This document shows, piece by piece, positions 34,581 to 45,977 of a stretch of DNA of 64,000 nucleotides. Under the pieces are notes generated by a model. That model did not search any database. It had not been told where the DNA came from and saw only the letters and a list, made by a program, of their open reading frames with translations. Origin of the DNA: Mytilus trossulus (lineage: Eukaryota; Mollusca; Bivalvia; Mytilida; Mytilidae); NCBI RefSeq assembly GCF_036588685.1, contig NC_086384.1, positions 50,981,973 through 51,045,972 on the forward strand. The letters are read 5' to 3'. How positions within the stretch are numbered: the first letter of the stretch is position 1; every line of letters begins with the position of its first letter. A program made the translations under genes and the position numbers.

Positions 34581-34949
34581 ATATGAGTTGAAGTTTGATT
34601 AATGGCGACCCAAACCTCCCGCAAAGGTACTATTGATAAATTAAAGTCAGAAAACCCTAGGCTGTTTTAAGCTGCTTAAAATTGTATAAATGCAAGAAAG
34701 ATTGGTCCACTTATTGTTCTTTTTCCCGTTCTTTACATTTTTTGGAGGGTTGATTTGATTTATTAATAGTTGAATCTCTATTCTATTGTTTTAAATTTAA
34801 TGTCAGCAGAGTCAAAAGTTTAAACAATTTTCATCATCAACCAAATTCTTTAAATGAACATTTCAATCTTTAGCCTTATAGTATACACTATATATATTTT
34901 AATACCTTAAACCCCTCCTTGGACGATGGATTTTAGTAAAAATTAACCT

Positions 34950-35030
34950 GTAAATAAACTCATCATAGATACCTGGACCTATTTTAGTATATACGCAAGC
35001 CGCGTTTCGTCTACAGGAAGATATATATTG
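34950..35030 (+). repeat. Dispersed repeat family C fragment
   Basis: TAAACTCATCATAGATACCT, ATATACGCAAGCCGCGTTTC and GTCTACAGG. Confidence 0.7.
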
Positions 35031-35406
35031 AAGGGATAAAAATACGCAAGAACACATCAACATTCAGGGTTATAGAAAATGTATGAGACTTAATTGAATC
35101 TTTCCTTCGATCAAGCCCATACTTCCTGTTTCGTCGTAAGTGTTCCGGCATTAGAGACAAAGATTGAAACAAGAAAAAACGAAACACGAAATTTGAACAT
35201 TCAACCGATGTAAAAAAAAAATAATATTTGGGTATATTTTAACCGTCTTCAGATTATAGCGATTATATTGTATATGAAGTTAATGCAATAAATATGCATA
35301 CATTTTTTATATTTAGGTAACTGTTCGATCCGTTACGAAAACATTTTAAAATTGTTCAAACAATTAGAATAAGTTACAACTACAAATATGCCATAAATTT
35401 CAAACC

Positions 35407-35580
35407 GGGTACGGACCAATATTTATTGGACTTGAAATACATAATGAAGAACAAAGTTAATACCAACATTTATTAGCTGATTCATTAAAACCAATGTCAC
35501 GTAAAACCATGAAGATAACTGTATGCAATCTTTGAATATTAATTACAATGTGAACATCATGCAACAAGTATAAAAAGACT
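35407..35580 (+). promoter_or_regulatory. Kazal-2 promoter, conserved with Kazal-3
   Basis: Begins GGGTACGGACCAATATTTAT and includes ATAATGAAGAACAAAGTTAA. The first 55 bases match the Kazal-3 promoter at 50 positions by eye. A TATAAAA box at 35569-35575 lies 84 bp before the ATG and is followed by AGACTG. A CCAAT sequence occurs near 35416 in this copy only. Confidence 0.75.
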
Positions 35581-35652
35581 GTGTTTTGAAGCCATATTCA
35601 TTCACGCCTACAAACACCTTGTAAAGAACAGAAGAAACCAGAACCTGTCATC

Positions 35653-37700
35653 ATGAACAAATTGATCATTGTTTGTCTGTTGTTTGCTGTCTTGGGTAAG
35701 TGTTCCTCAGACTAGTTATTTTGACGCTTTCGCTTTTCATTAAATTGTTTTCGTGGCCTGGTTCTTCTAATGGTTATGCTAAACCCCCATAGATATCAAA
35801 AGTTATTAATTAAACTTAATCATGTTCGCTTAATGTAATTCATTTTTTTCCTTTTTATTAATGTAAATGAATCAGTCTGACATTTGTATGGTAATGTCAA
35901 TTCTGTATCAATTCTTAAAAGTATTGATATTAAGATTTCGTGAAACGACATTCAAAACCTTGAATTTATCATACTTCTTTATTTCATTTGATACCCATCT
36001 CCTGAATATTTAAATACTATCATTCTTCATTGTCAATAACGCCTTTAAGGTGTATCTGATACCTATATCATTGAAAATGATTTCAATTTGTGGAATTTGT
36101 TTTAAAAAAATATGTCTAATCAGTATACAGGTGATATATAAGTTTTAACAATACAATCCTGTAAGGTGGTAAAATTCTCGCTAAATCACATATCAAATTT
36201 CATCTGTAAATGTTTTACTTTCATACGACATGTGTTTTTTTATTCGGTTTTGAGAATTATGGTTTAGTCTTCAATGCCGGAATTTAGGGTAGATGTCCTA
36301 ATGAAGTATTCCAGCATCTACGTTACCATAGCAATAATAAGTTTGTTAAAAACGTTAACACCCAATTCATGTCGTCACGCATATCATTCATAAGGAAGCA
36401 AAACGGGATATTTCTTCGAGTGTCGATAGATTTTTTCAATTATCTACAGAGGTATTTTTGATAATTGCATAGATGAAAACACTTACTTCTTATGGTGTGT
36501 ATTCATATCTTGGTCTTTAACTAAATAACATAATATATAGCACATTTAGAATATAAGAATATTTCCGAGAACATAAACCATTTTCTATATGTCAACATGT
36601 TACTATTTATATGTGTTATGTAGGTTAAAATGCATTGTTCTTGCAGGATGCACGTATGCAGATGAAGCTGCAGATTGTATTTGTCCCATGATCTATGATC
36701 CTGTGTGTTCCGCAACTGGAAAAACATTCCCAAATCAATGTACAATGAACTGCTAGTAAGTATTCTCTGGCCTTTGTTAGTCTGGTATTATTTTAACTTT
36801 TAGTTTCTTGTGTACAATTTGGAGTTTAGTATGGCGTTCATTATTACTGGACTTGTATATATTTGTTAAGGGGCCAGATGAAGGACGCCTCCGGGTGCAG
36901 GAATTTCTCATTGCATTGAAGACCTGTTGGTGACCTTCTGCTGTTGTCTGTTGTATGGTCGGTTTGTTGTCTCTTTGGCACATTTCCCATTTCCTTTCTC
37001 AATTTTATTCTTTGAAATGTTTATCAATGCTCAGTTTTGAAAATATTTAAAGAAATAGAAATTCATATTATAAAAAAATGTATGATGCTTATGTACAAAC
37101 CATTACTCATTTAGTGTTATTACTTTTTTAAAAAAGCTGATTTTACAATCTTTCCAATAAATTTGTGTTATTATGGTTTGCTTATGGCACTACTACATAC
37201 GAAAGCTGATGTTAATTTTTGTATAATAATATTTTGTTTTGAGTTGCGTTTATTGTTTATTTTCATTCATTGTTCAAGAAGAAACAGCAATTTATTTTTC
37301 ATTACATTTAATGCAATGTTAGCTTTGACCAGAACAATTATTTCGTAGGCTACAAAGTTACTTCTCAAAGAAAATATGATATTAATCATATCAGTATCGA
37401 AAAACTTATCATAGATACCCGGATCGCCAGACGAGATTTTAGTCTACAAAAGACTCAACGGAAAAAAAGTGCATTTAAATAAAGAAATACTTTATTTATC
37501 TATATACAGTGGAAATTAATGAAGATATGTTTAACCTGGAAGTCTCATACGCGACACTTTTTCTGTCATCGGTAATACTTAGTAATTATCGAGGTTTTAA
37601 TCAGTATAAATTTAAAAGAAATCTACATACATTTATTTAATATTTTAACAGCGTTGGTGAAGTTTTGGCAACACGTGGTGCTTGTGTCACTAGAAAGTAG
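35653..37700 (+). CDS. Kazal-2: small secreted Kazal-type serine protease inhibitor, three coding exons
   Basis: Exons 35653-35695 (43 nt), 36647-36755 (109 nt) and 37652-37700 (49 nt), in phases 1 and 2, encode 66 residues. The signal peptide is MNKLIIVCLLFAVLG; a site after GCTYA would leave about 47 residues with exactly six cysteines. The Kazal core reads CICPMIYDPVC, then TGKTFPNQCTMNC, then GACVTRK at the C-terminus, i.e. C-x-C-x7-C-x10-C-x3-C-x11-C, with the family's V-C and (Y/F)-x-N-x-C signatures. The predicted P1 is Met (C-P-M), which favours chymotrypsin-, elastase- or subtilisin-like proteases. The start is supported by the signal peptide and a TATA box 84 bp upstream. Family D and C repeats lie in intron 2. 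Kazal-3 is its closest neighbour in sequence and structure. Confidence 0.9.
36800..37005 (-). repeat. Family D copy in Kazal-2 intron 2, antisense
   Basis: GGGGCCAGATGAAGGACGCC, TTGGTGACCTTCTGCTGTTG and a GGCACATTTCCCATTTCC end. Confidence 0.75.
37395..37465 (+). repeat. Family C fragment in Kazal-2 intron 2
   Basis: CTTATCATAGATACCCGGAT, CGCCAGACGAGATTTTAGTC and TACAAAAGACTCA. Confidence 0.65.
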
Positions 37701-37718
37701 GCGTAACAATCTACAATG
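37701..37718 (+). other. Kazal-2 3'UTR segment ending at a splice donor
   Basis: 18 nt after the stop, ending CTACAATG|GTACGT. The matching donor in Kazal-3 is at the same distance. Confidence 0.7.
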
Positions 37719-37786
37719 GTACGTATACCCAATATTGTCTTACCTATACATTTCTAGGAATATGATTTGTTAAAATCGTCGACGAG

Positions 37787-38115
37787 GAGACCGTGTATAT
37801 TCCATATTAGGTTAGTAGGGAGGTGGGGCTTATTTCATCTTAACGCACCGCGTGTAAAATATCACGTTGTGATTGGTTTAACGCCGTCACGTGGTGACCC
37901 CCTATGAGACCGTATGGGGTTAGTAGATTTCATAGGGGGTTCATGACGCGTTAATGGTGACGTCATCTATCGATGTTGTTGTGTTTCATTGTTTATTTTT
38001 CAACATAACGCAGCAGAAAAAGTCCATCGTGCGATAAATTCGTTATACGGTTAAATACTGACCCCCTACGGACCATAGAGGGTGAATAAAATCCATAGGG
38101 TCGTTAGTCTGTCGT
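37787..38115. mobile_element. MITE-like element in Kazal-2 3'UTR intron
   Basis: A GC-richer insert with GACCCCCTATGAGACCGTAT, CATAGGGGGTTCATGACGCG and CTGACCCCCTACGGACCATA, i.e. several short inverted and direct phrases around CCCCCTA(T/C)G. Its left end (ACCGTGTATATTCCATATTA, GTAGGGAGGTGGGGC) is shared in opposite orientation with 55030-55190. Confidence 0.45.
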
Positions 38116-38410
38116 TTACTTACATCGGGAATGTTGATATAGGTAATTGTTTTGATGCTCTGAAATAAATATATATAATTATGTTGATTTATTATTAGAT
38201 TATATTTTATTCACGTTCATCATACATACTCTCTCGCAATATGAGATTTGTGAAGAATCTAAACGGATAAACGGATTTAAGGATCATGTTTACTAAGCAC
38301 ATATCAAACTGTTTATTGTGATCATGGTAGTAATTTTCTATATATATTGTTTTTATATAGATTACCATTTGTAATGATTTAATTATTAATGTATTTATTT
38401 ATTTTTTCAG

Positions 38411-38550
38411 GACTGGTATTAGATACTAAAGACTGGAAATGTTGGACTTAAATTTGACTCTTTGAACTTATTGTGATTTATATATTGATTATTATTTTGG
38501 ACACTTCTAAAATATGAAAATAATGAAATAAAACATCAATGAAAATAGTA
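38411..38550 (+). other. Kazal-2 terminal non-coding exon
   Basis: Follows a TTTTTTCAG acceptor and begins GACTGGTATTAGATACTAAA, nearly the same as the Kazal-3 terminal exon. AATAAA at 38527-38532 marks the likely polyadenylation signal. Confidence 0.7.
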
Positions 38551-38594
38551 ACAGCTTTTTAAATGTTTTGTTAAGTGTGAGCTCTGTTCCAATA

Positions 38595-38870
38595 AAATTG
38601 AGAATGGAAATGTGGAATGTGTTAAAGCGACAACAACTCGACCATAGAGCAGAAAACAACCGAAGGTCACTAATGTGTCTTCAATGTAGCGAGAAACTCC
38701 ACCACCCGGAGGCGTCCTTCAGCTGGCCCCTAAACAAATATGTATACCAGTTCAGTGATAATGGACGTCATACTAAACTCCGCATTATACACAAGAAACT
38801 GAAATTAGAAATCATACAAGACTAACAAAGGCCAGAGGCTCCTGATTTGGGACAGGCGCAAAATCGCAGA
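38595..38870 (+). repeat. Dispersed repeat family D copy
   Basis: TTGAGAATGGAAATGTGGAA, CGGAGGCGTCCTTCAGCTGG and CCAGAGGCTCCTGATTTGGG. Confidence 0.75.
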
Positions 38871-38879
38871 CAATAAACA

Positions 38880-39575
38880 AACCATGATTCTTTGAATTAG
38901 ATAGAAATGAACTTCTGTATTTTGAAACGTCTATAGTTTTCTTTGCTGTGTTTTATGTACTGTCTGATATTTTTCTTTCTCTTTGTTCTTGCAATGGCAA
39001 TGTTAATTTATTTTCGATTGATGAATTTTAATGTCCATTTGGCATTATTCGCCTTTCTCTAATAAAATAATAAAAAAAAATTAAAAAAAATGATCCCAAA
39101 CTCCTCGTGCGATTTCGATTATATTTTAAAAAAGCGTTTTTGACGCATACAGTATTCATGTAAAACAATTTTGAAATATATCCTTTAAAACGGTTCTGAC
39201 TCCGAAAATATCTAATAATTTATGAAGGTAGATATTTCCTTCATTTGCCAATACCACTGCTCAATGCTTGTTTCGTCAGCTAAATAAACTGAGAGTTCCT
39301 ATTTCAAATCTGTTCCTGTATAGATATTTATTTATATATAAGCTAGATAATTTTTGAAATAACGTTTATTATATACTTGGATTTGACTTTCCTATCATAA
39401 TTGTCTTGGCAGGGGTTGCTACTAACATGGAAATTACAAAACCAAGCGTCTAGCGTTCAAGTTGAAATCATTCCTTCGGAAATTTTACAGACGCTATCAC
39501 GAGTTGGTTGACCATTACAGACTATGTGTTTTTTTAGATTGCTTCAGATATGTTCCGTACGTCTTAACCATAATA
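38880..39575. other. AT-rich non-coding stretch
   Basis: A run of antisense family H-like words near 38930-39010 (TTTGCTGTGTTTTATGTACTG) and nothing else recognised. Confidence 0.3.
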
Positions 39576-39579
39576 TTGT

Positions 39580-40045
39580 TATGCCCCACCTATGATAGTA
39601 GAGGGGCATTATGTTTTCTGGTCTGTGCGTCCGTTCGTTCGTTCGTCCTTTTGTCTATCTGTCCTTCTATCCGTTCGTCCCGCTTCAGGCTTAAGTTTTT
39701 GGTCAAGGTAGTTTTTGATGAAGTTGAAGTCCAATCAAATTGAAAGTCAGTACACATGTGCCCTATGATATGATCTTTCGAATTGTATTGCCAAATTCGT
39801 GTTTTGACCACAATTTCACGGTTCACTGAACATAGAAAATTGTCAAGTTAAAGTTTTTCGTTAAGGTAGTTTTTGATGAAGTTGATGTCTAATCAACTTG
39901 AAAGTTAGTATAAATGTTCCCTGTTATATGATCTTTATAATTTAAATGCCAAATTAGAGTTTTTACCCCAATATCACAGTCCACTAAACACAGAAAGTGA
40001 CAGTGCGAGTGGGGCATCCGTGTTCTATGGACACATTCTTGTTTT
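39580..40045 (+). repeat. Dispersed repeat family F copy with internal duplication
   Basis: ATGCCCCACCTATGATAGTA, CGTTCGTTCGTTCGTCC, then two successive copies of the AGTTTTTGATGAAGTTGA block (about 39710 and 39868). Ends GGACACATTCTTGTTTTTTT. Confidence 0.8.
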
Positions 40046-40196
40046 TTTCTCGAATATGACTAGCATTTACATAATATGAAAACGGGCGTACCTGTGTATT
40101 TAACATACCAAAATGTATAGCAATTGAAAATACATATTTAATTTTTCGATTACAACTCAATGTTAGTTCCGAGTTTGTAGACCGTTTCGGCTACAT

Positions 40197-40415
40197 TAAA
40201 TCGTGATGAGACTGTCGTAAAAGTGAGAGGGTTAGCGCTATAAAACCAGGTTTAATCCACCATTTTCTACATTTGAAAATGCCTGTACCAAGTCAGGATA
40301 TGACAGTTCTTGTCGATTCGTTTTTAATGTGTTTTGTTATTTGATTTTGCCATGTGATTATGGACTTTCCAAATTGATTTTCCTCTAAGTTCAGTATTTT
40401 TGTGATTTTACTTTC
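40197..40415 (+). repeat. Dispersed repeat family A copy
   Basis: GTTAGCGCTATAAAACCAGG, TTTAATCCACCATTTTCTAC, AAAATGCCTGTACCAAGTCA and TTTTCCTCTAAGTTCAGTAT. Confidence 0.75.
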
Positions 40416-40644
40416 TATCTATTCATAAGAATTTGGAGTTTTGGTTTGTGATTAGGTAATCACTGGATTTACATTGTTAGTCGAAACGCAAATCTTGTGC
40501 AATATGAAAATTTGAATCGTTTTTTTATTTTTATTATTTTAACGAAAAACTGCTCTTTTCTTTAAAATGACCACACTTAAAGAGACCTGGATGTGTACAA
40601 ATGTTGAAAAATACGACTTGTGCCACAAGTTGAACAGATGTACT

Positions 40645-40785
40645 TATCCGTCTGGAGCACATGAGATCACCCCAATTTTGTTGTGTTCGGGTTGTTCAGT
40701 TTTAGTTTTCATTTTCTGCCATTTCTTTTTCAGTTTGTTTTACACATTTGAATTGTATTGTCCCTTTGATATCTTTCGCCCCTAT
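40645..40785 (-). repeat. Dispersed repeat family H fragment, antisense
   Basis: GGAGCACATGAGATCACCCC, TTGTGTTCGGGTTGTTCAG and TGTCCCTTTGATATCTTTCG. Confidence 0.6.
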
Positions 40786-40917
40786 ATTGATAAACGGAAG
40801 GCCGCTACAGAATTTTGTTTCGATATTTTGTTAATAAAAACATAAGAACTGATCGTTTGCGTATTCGTTTTGCAACTTCAAATTTTGCATTTATTAATAA
40901 ATATTTTGTATAAATCT

Positions 40918-41160
40918 AAATAAAGTCAACAATATACCGCTGTTTATAAGTTATAAATTGACTAAGAGAAAAAAAGTATTGGTTAATACGTTAACCGAGG
41001 GAAACACATCAACAATTATGGACAACAATGGAACAACAAAAACACTGACCTGCAACAAAAAACAAACGTCAACATACATAGAAACAGACTATTTGATAAC
41101 AACTGCCAAATTCCTAACTTGGTACAAGACAGTTCAATTCAAAATGCTAGGTTGAACCAA
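40918..41160 (+). repeat. Dispersed repeat family B copy
   Basis: AAAGTCAACAATATACCGCT, AACCGAGGGAAACACATCAA and an ACTTGGTACAAGACAGTTCA-GGTTGAACC end. Confidence 0.65.
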
Positions 41161-41804
41161 CTTTATGGCTAGTCATACCTCCCGACTATATGTTAAAAAC
41201 TATCGCAAAAACTTTAGACCCTTTGAAATTCATATAGAGCTTATATTATCTTATTGTCTAAGGACTGTCCACCATTCCATCTGTTGGAAAGTCAAGCTAT
41301 TCCACATACAATAAGGTTATTGAAAATGCAACATATCTATTATTCTAATTAATGCTCCATTTCTTTAAGTTTTCATTTATAAGTGTACATGATAAAAAAG
41401 TGCATGGATAATAAATTATATATTTTGTGTATACTGTTTTTTGTTTCATTGACTTAAGCTGAAGAGTAATTTAGCGTTATTACATTTGGCATCAATCATC
41501 AATACGCTATTTGAAGCCGAGTGTGGTTCACATCCCCGATTTCCCAGGATATTTGTTTCTGCTACATATATTATTCAGACTGTTATTTTTCTTAATTATC
41601 GAATATTTAGGTAGTTTGATTCAATTTTTTCAACTGATATATATATATGATATGTACATATATCATTTTATTCTGGTATCACCTAAGTTGAACAAAGGTA
41701 TACAGAAAAACATATTAATTTACATTACATTGCATGACAGAAACCAATTTACAGACAAACACAACATAGAAAACTAACAATTGAGATAAAGCGGATAGAA
41801 TCCA

Positions 41805-42035
41805 CAAATCTTTCTACCTCAGGCATAGATTACCTTAGCTGTATTTGGCAACCCTTTAGGAAATTTGGTCCTCAATGCTCTTCAACTTCGTACTTTATTT
41901 GGCCTTTTTAACTTTTTTGGATTTGAGCGTCACTGATGAGTCTTTTGTAGACGAAACGCGCGTCTGGTGTATATACAAAGTATATAAAAATATAAAACTC
42001 CTGGTATCTATGATGAGTTTATTTATTTACAATCA
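41805..42035 (-). repeat. Dispersed repeat family C copy, antisense
   Basis: CCTCAGGCATAGATTACCTT, TTTGGTCCTCAATGCTCTTC, AGACGAAACGCGCGTCTGG and CTGGTATCTATGATGAGTTT. Confidence 0.8.
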
Positions 42036-42039
42036 CGAC

Positions 42040-42590
42040 AAGGTCAGACCTAATTATCTCCCTTTGACAAATCAATCACTTTTAGTCCAATTCATTAAGC
42101 ACCCACCATTTAACTGTTGTCTATGCATGGGTTATTAATAAATTCATTATATATTCCTTGAAGACAAAATAGTTTTGGAAGTCAAAAGAAATATGATTGT
42201 TTTGATAGAAAATAGTGGTAAAGTAAATATGGTAAATATGGCATTTTATACAGAAAATTGTTTAGCACATAAATTTGAAAACAAATTGTCTGTTCTGAAA
42301 AAAAATACATTCCCTTGATTAAATTTCTAATTGCAACTTAAGAGTTATTTTTATCTACAAAAAATCAAAATGACTTAACATTTGCATTTAATTATGAGTT
42401 TATATCAGAATAAAACACAAGGAAATTTACAATTTGTGTTTTTTTAATATATTTAAAAACAAAAATACCTGATCTACCATCTCTTTACTATAAAAACAAG
42501 TACATGAAGGGCATTGCATGCACGAACATGTGTGAATTTTTTTTTAACACATTTATTCTAAACACCTTCACTATAATTACAAACCGGATT
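42040..42590. other. AT-rich non-coding stretch
   Basis: No feature recognised. Confidence 0.3.
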
Positions 42591-42591
42591 T

Positions 42592-42815
42592 GTTGTAACA
42601 TGAGCAGGAGCAGGATCTGCTTTCCCTTCCTGAGCACCTGATATCACCTCTAGTTTTGAGTGGGGTTAGTGTTTCTTATTCTTTAATTTTCTATGTTGTG
42701 TCATATGTTCTATTGTTTGTCTGTTTGTCTTTTTCATTTTTAGCCATGGCATTGTCAGTTTATTTTCGATTTATTAGTTTGACTGTACCTCTGGTATCTT
42801 TCGTCCCTCTTTTAC
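42592..42815 (-). repeat. Dispersed repeat family H copy, antisense
   Basis: CAGGAGCAGGATCTGCTTTC, GCACCTGATATCACCTCTAG, TAGCCATGGCATTGTCAGTT and CCTCTGGTATCTTTCGTCCC. Confidence 0.75.
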
Positions 42816-43043
42816 AACTACACAATGCAGTGCAGAACAATCCTGAACAAAATAATTTGCATTGGCCAGAAAAATTCACGCGACAGCATTATTTTAGACG
42901 TTCCTGACAAGAGTCAGCTTTTTGTGTCAAAGATGTCCAAGATGGTATCCAAACTTTCATATCTTTTTCCAATCCCGTCTACAGGGCGATGTATATGTTG
43001 CATTCGACATAAAGACTGTCCCAAAGTTTGACCAGCTTGTAAA

Positions 43044-43200
43044 AAGTAAAATCACAAAAAAACTGAACTCAGAGGAAAATCCAATCGGAAAGTCCATAAT
43101 CACATGGCAAAATCAAACGACAAAACACATAAAAAACGAACGGACAAGAACTGTCATATTCCTGACTTACTTGGTACAGGCATTGTCCTCTTTTAAATGC
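43044..43200 (-). repeat. Dispersed repeat family A copy, antisense
   Basis: AACTGAACTCAGAGGAAAAT, GAACTGTCATATTCCTGACT and TGGTACAGGCATTGTC. Confidence 0.7.
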
Positions 43201-43209
43201 ACAATTAAA

Positions 43210-45000
43210 GCATCCCTTGATGGTAGAATAGCTGAATATGAAAAAAACAAATCCAGGCGTGCTTACTTAACTTGTTCAGTGTTGCTAGATCAGGCATAAA
43301 TGATAACCATAAATTCCTCATTATCACCATCTGTTACACTATCCACTGAAAGACTAAGATGCTGCAAAACTTCAGTAGTTTCTGTCAAACACATTCAAGT
43401 GGAAGAGCTATATGACTGAAATACATAAAACAAATAGCCAAATTTTCTATTTTAACTGTATAATGACTTTTTTTGTGGATTAAATCAGTCAATCAAATGA
43501 TTGACCTTTGTTACGCATCCTTTCTTTCAATAATCGCACACGCATCAATCATGTGTAATCCATCTCTATCTAAGAGGTTAAATTCAATTTCACATGACTA
43601 CGGATTCAATGATGTCGAATTATTCACTTGAAAGTGAATAATTCATCATCGATTGGGTTTTTTTTTTATCTTGTTTTGACAAAATTAAACCATACTGGCT
43701 GCTAGAATTGTTGCATTATTGCACTTTCATTAATCAAATTTATTATAATTGATGTATCTCGTAGCTAGTGTCCCTTTATGAAAATCGCATGGAAGTTAAA
43801 AAGTTGTCATTTGAATATGAAGATCACCAAACAATGAATTCGTCTTCCCTGTAAATATTCGACCATTGCCAGTCACATTCAGAATGAAGCGGAATTATAA
43901 TATTTGTCTAGTGAGTGGTATTTGTAATGGAGGGGATTATTGTTTTAAAAAGCGGGTTTAACATTGTTGCATGTCTTTGAAAGGCTTGATATTTTTTTTT
44001 TAATTTGGCTTCTGTCCTTTAAATTTGATGTTACGTTCGGAACCAACTAAAAGAAGATTTTTTAGTTGTAGCAGAAGGACTATGTTTTCGAAAGCAGTTG
44101 TGGTAAAATTACTTTTTTGCAATATTGCTGGACATTTTTCTAAATACCGGTATCTGCTGATCACTGACTCACTAAGCAAAAACATTGAATCAATGTCTAT
44201 TTTTCGTTTTCTGGTCTTGGCGTACAGTAATTACAGTAGAACCACGTAAACGGCATATAGTGGCTCGTGATCAATCTAATATTTCTGCTGTTTTTGTGGC
44301 TGTTGCAATACAACAATTGAGCAATAGCCAGGTCCGACTTTGTGACACACTTTCTAATTGGGATATCCGAACCATGCTCAATAATTGACCCTTGTTTTGA
44401 TAACGGACTTTTCGTTATAAATTTTCTTTGGAGTTCAGTAATTTTGCTATTTAATTTTTGTTCAAATAAGCTTCGAGAAACTGCAGTTTAGACCGACTCT
44501 TTATCAAATTGACCAGAGAATGTTATCTTATTTTCTGATATTTGCAAGGTATACATTGCATTAATAAAGTCCCGAGCTGAAGCTATTGCTTGTCACACTT
44601 TTCAAATACCAATACCATCTCACTTCCCTTGTAAAAGGCATTGAGGTCAGGAATTTATGATAGTATCTTGTTGTTTACTCTAGTTTTATTACAATCTATT
44701 GGTTTTTTTTATCTAGATTTATTTAAGGAGCAAAGATCAGAAAACTATCCCTCTTGTACTTTCTTATTGTGTAACAATATTGTATGTGTTACAAGTTCAG
44801 AAAAAAATGTATGTACTAATTCATTCAGGAATTGATGCTCATCTTGTGTTTGTGCTATGATTAATTCATGCCTTTTTTTGTAACATAGTGCAGTGAAATC
44901 TAAGCTCTTGAGCCTACATTCAATTTTGCTAAAAAAAAGTTGCAATATTTGTGCACACTGATAGTCTTGGGTTCGATTGCATGGTCGCGGATTCGATCAA
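43210..45000. other. AT-rich stretch with one palindrome, no gene
   Basis: Contains the palindrome at 43612-43649 and several unsupported small frames near 44000-44400 and 44641-44945. No domain or splice context was recognised. Confidence 0.35.
43612..43649. repeat. Near-perfect palindrome
   Basis: Arms GAATTATTCACTT and AAGTGAATAATTC meet around a G, with GATG and CATC extending the pairing outside a short mismatch. Confidence 0.8.
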
Positions 45001-45004
45001 TTCT

Positions 45005-45212
45005 AAAATTCATACAAGTAAGAGATTAGGCTAGCTATAAAGCAAGGTTCAGTCCAACATTTTCTACATAAGAAAATACCTGTACTAACTCAGGAATATG
45101 ACAGTTGTTATCCATTAGTTTGATGTGTTTGAGCTTTTGATTTTGCCATTTGATAAGGGAATTTCCGCTTTGAAATTTCCTCGGAGTTCAGTATTTTGTA
45201 GTTTTACTTTTT
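45005..45212 (+). repeat. Dispersed repeat family A copy
   Basis: TAAAGCAAGGTTCAGTCCAA, GGAATATGACAGTTGTTATC and ATTTCCTCGGAGTTCAGTAT. Confidence 0.75.
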
Positions 45213-45219
45213 TCCATCA

Positions 45220-45712
45220 GTTCTAAACGTGATGTTTGTCTTTCACAGATGAATCATTCCAGAAATACTCTGCTGATACCACACTATGAGTCTTCCTGAT
45301 AAATTTTGATGACATATTAAAAGAACATATCTCTTTAACGTAGACATTTTTTGTAAAAAATACTGGGGGTCAAGTTTCATCTTAGGTCGTTCCTTCGCGA
45401 ACGGATAAAGAATGTGGGAATCAAAGATGCTTGAAGTTGTAGCACTTTTATCAACCATTTTAAAGTAAAATTATTCAACATTCAAACAAAAACATGGCAT
45501 AATGACATTTGCTTTTGTTTTGATCCTGTTTAAAGATGTCCCGTCAATAAAATAATAACCTTAATTATAGTATAATGTAGAACATGCACTATAACATTTA
45601 TATTTATACTTTTATTGGGTTTTACCAACCGGTACAAACGTAATATAGACATTTTTTTTCTTCAAAAGATCAAAATTAATCAAATATACATGTATGCAGT
45701 TAGTGAAAATTC
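45220..45712. other. Spacer upstream of the Kazal-3 promoter
   Basis: Holds a 71-codon minus-strand frame (45243-45458) beginning MVDKSATTSSIFDSHILYPF. Its composition is protein-like, but it has no domain, paralogue or splice context that I recognise. It could be an exon of an unknown gene or chance. Confidence 0.25.
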
Positions 45713-45905
45713 GGGTACGGATCAATATTTATTGTACTTCAAATGTATAATGAAGAACAAAGTTAATCGTAACACTTAAAAGTTGATTCATTCAAATTAT
45801 AGGCACGTAAAATAAAGATGATAACGTTTACAACATGTACTGTATGCATTTGTTTAAAGTTTATTACATCGTAAATGGCATGCAACAACTTAGTATAAAA
45901 AGACG
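45713..45905 (+). promoter_or_regulatory. Kazal-3 promoter, conserved with Kazal-2
   Basis: Begins GGGTACGGATCAATATTTAT, then ATAATGAAGAACAAAGTTAA, GGCACGTAAAATAAAGATGA and GGCATGCAACAACTTAG. TATAAAA at 45894-45900 lies 84 bp before the ATG, exactly as in Kazal-2, and is followed by AGACGT. Confidence 0.75.
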
Positions 45906-45977
45906 TTTTGTTGGACCCTGGATATCTGATATCTACAACCATCTAGTAAAGAACAGGAAAAACAAAAACTCGTCACC

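Noticed and set aside
39462-39826. 93- and 78-codon overlapping frames on both strands
   Set aside because: Both run through the CGTTCGTC pyrimidine part of family F; the same repeat yields similar frames elsewhere.
40567-40845. 92-codon plus-strand frame
   Set aside because: Mostly antisense family H repeat; no domain.
45243-45458. 71-codon minus-strand frame MVDKSATTSS...
   Set aside because: Protein-like but unrecognised and unsupported; noted only in the spacer entry.
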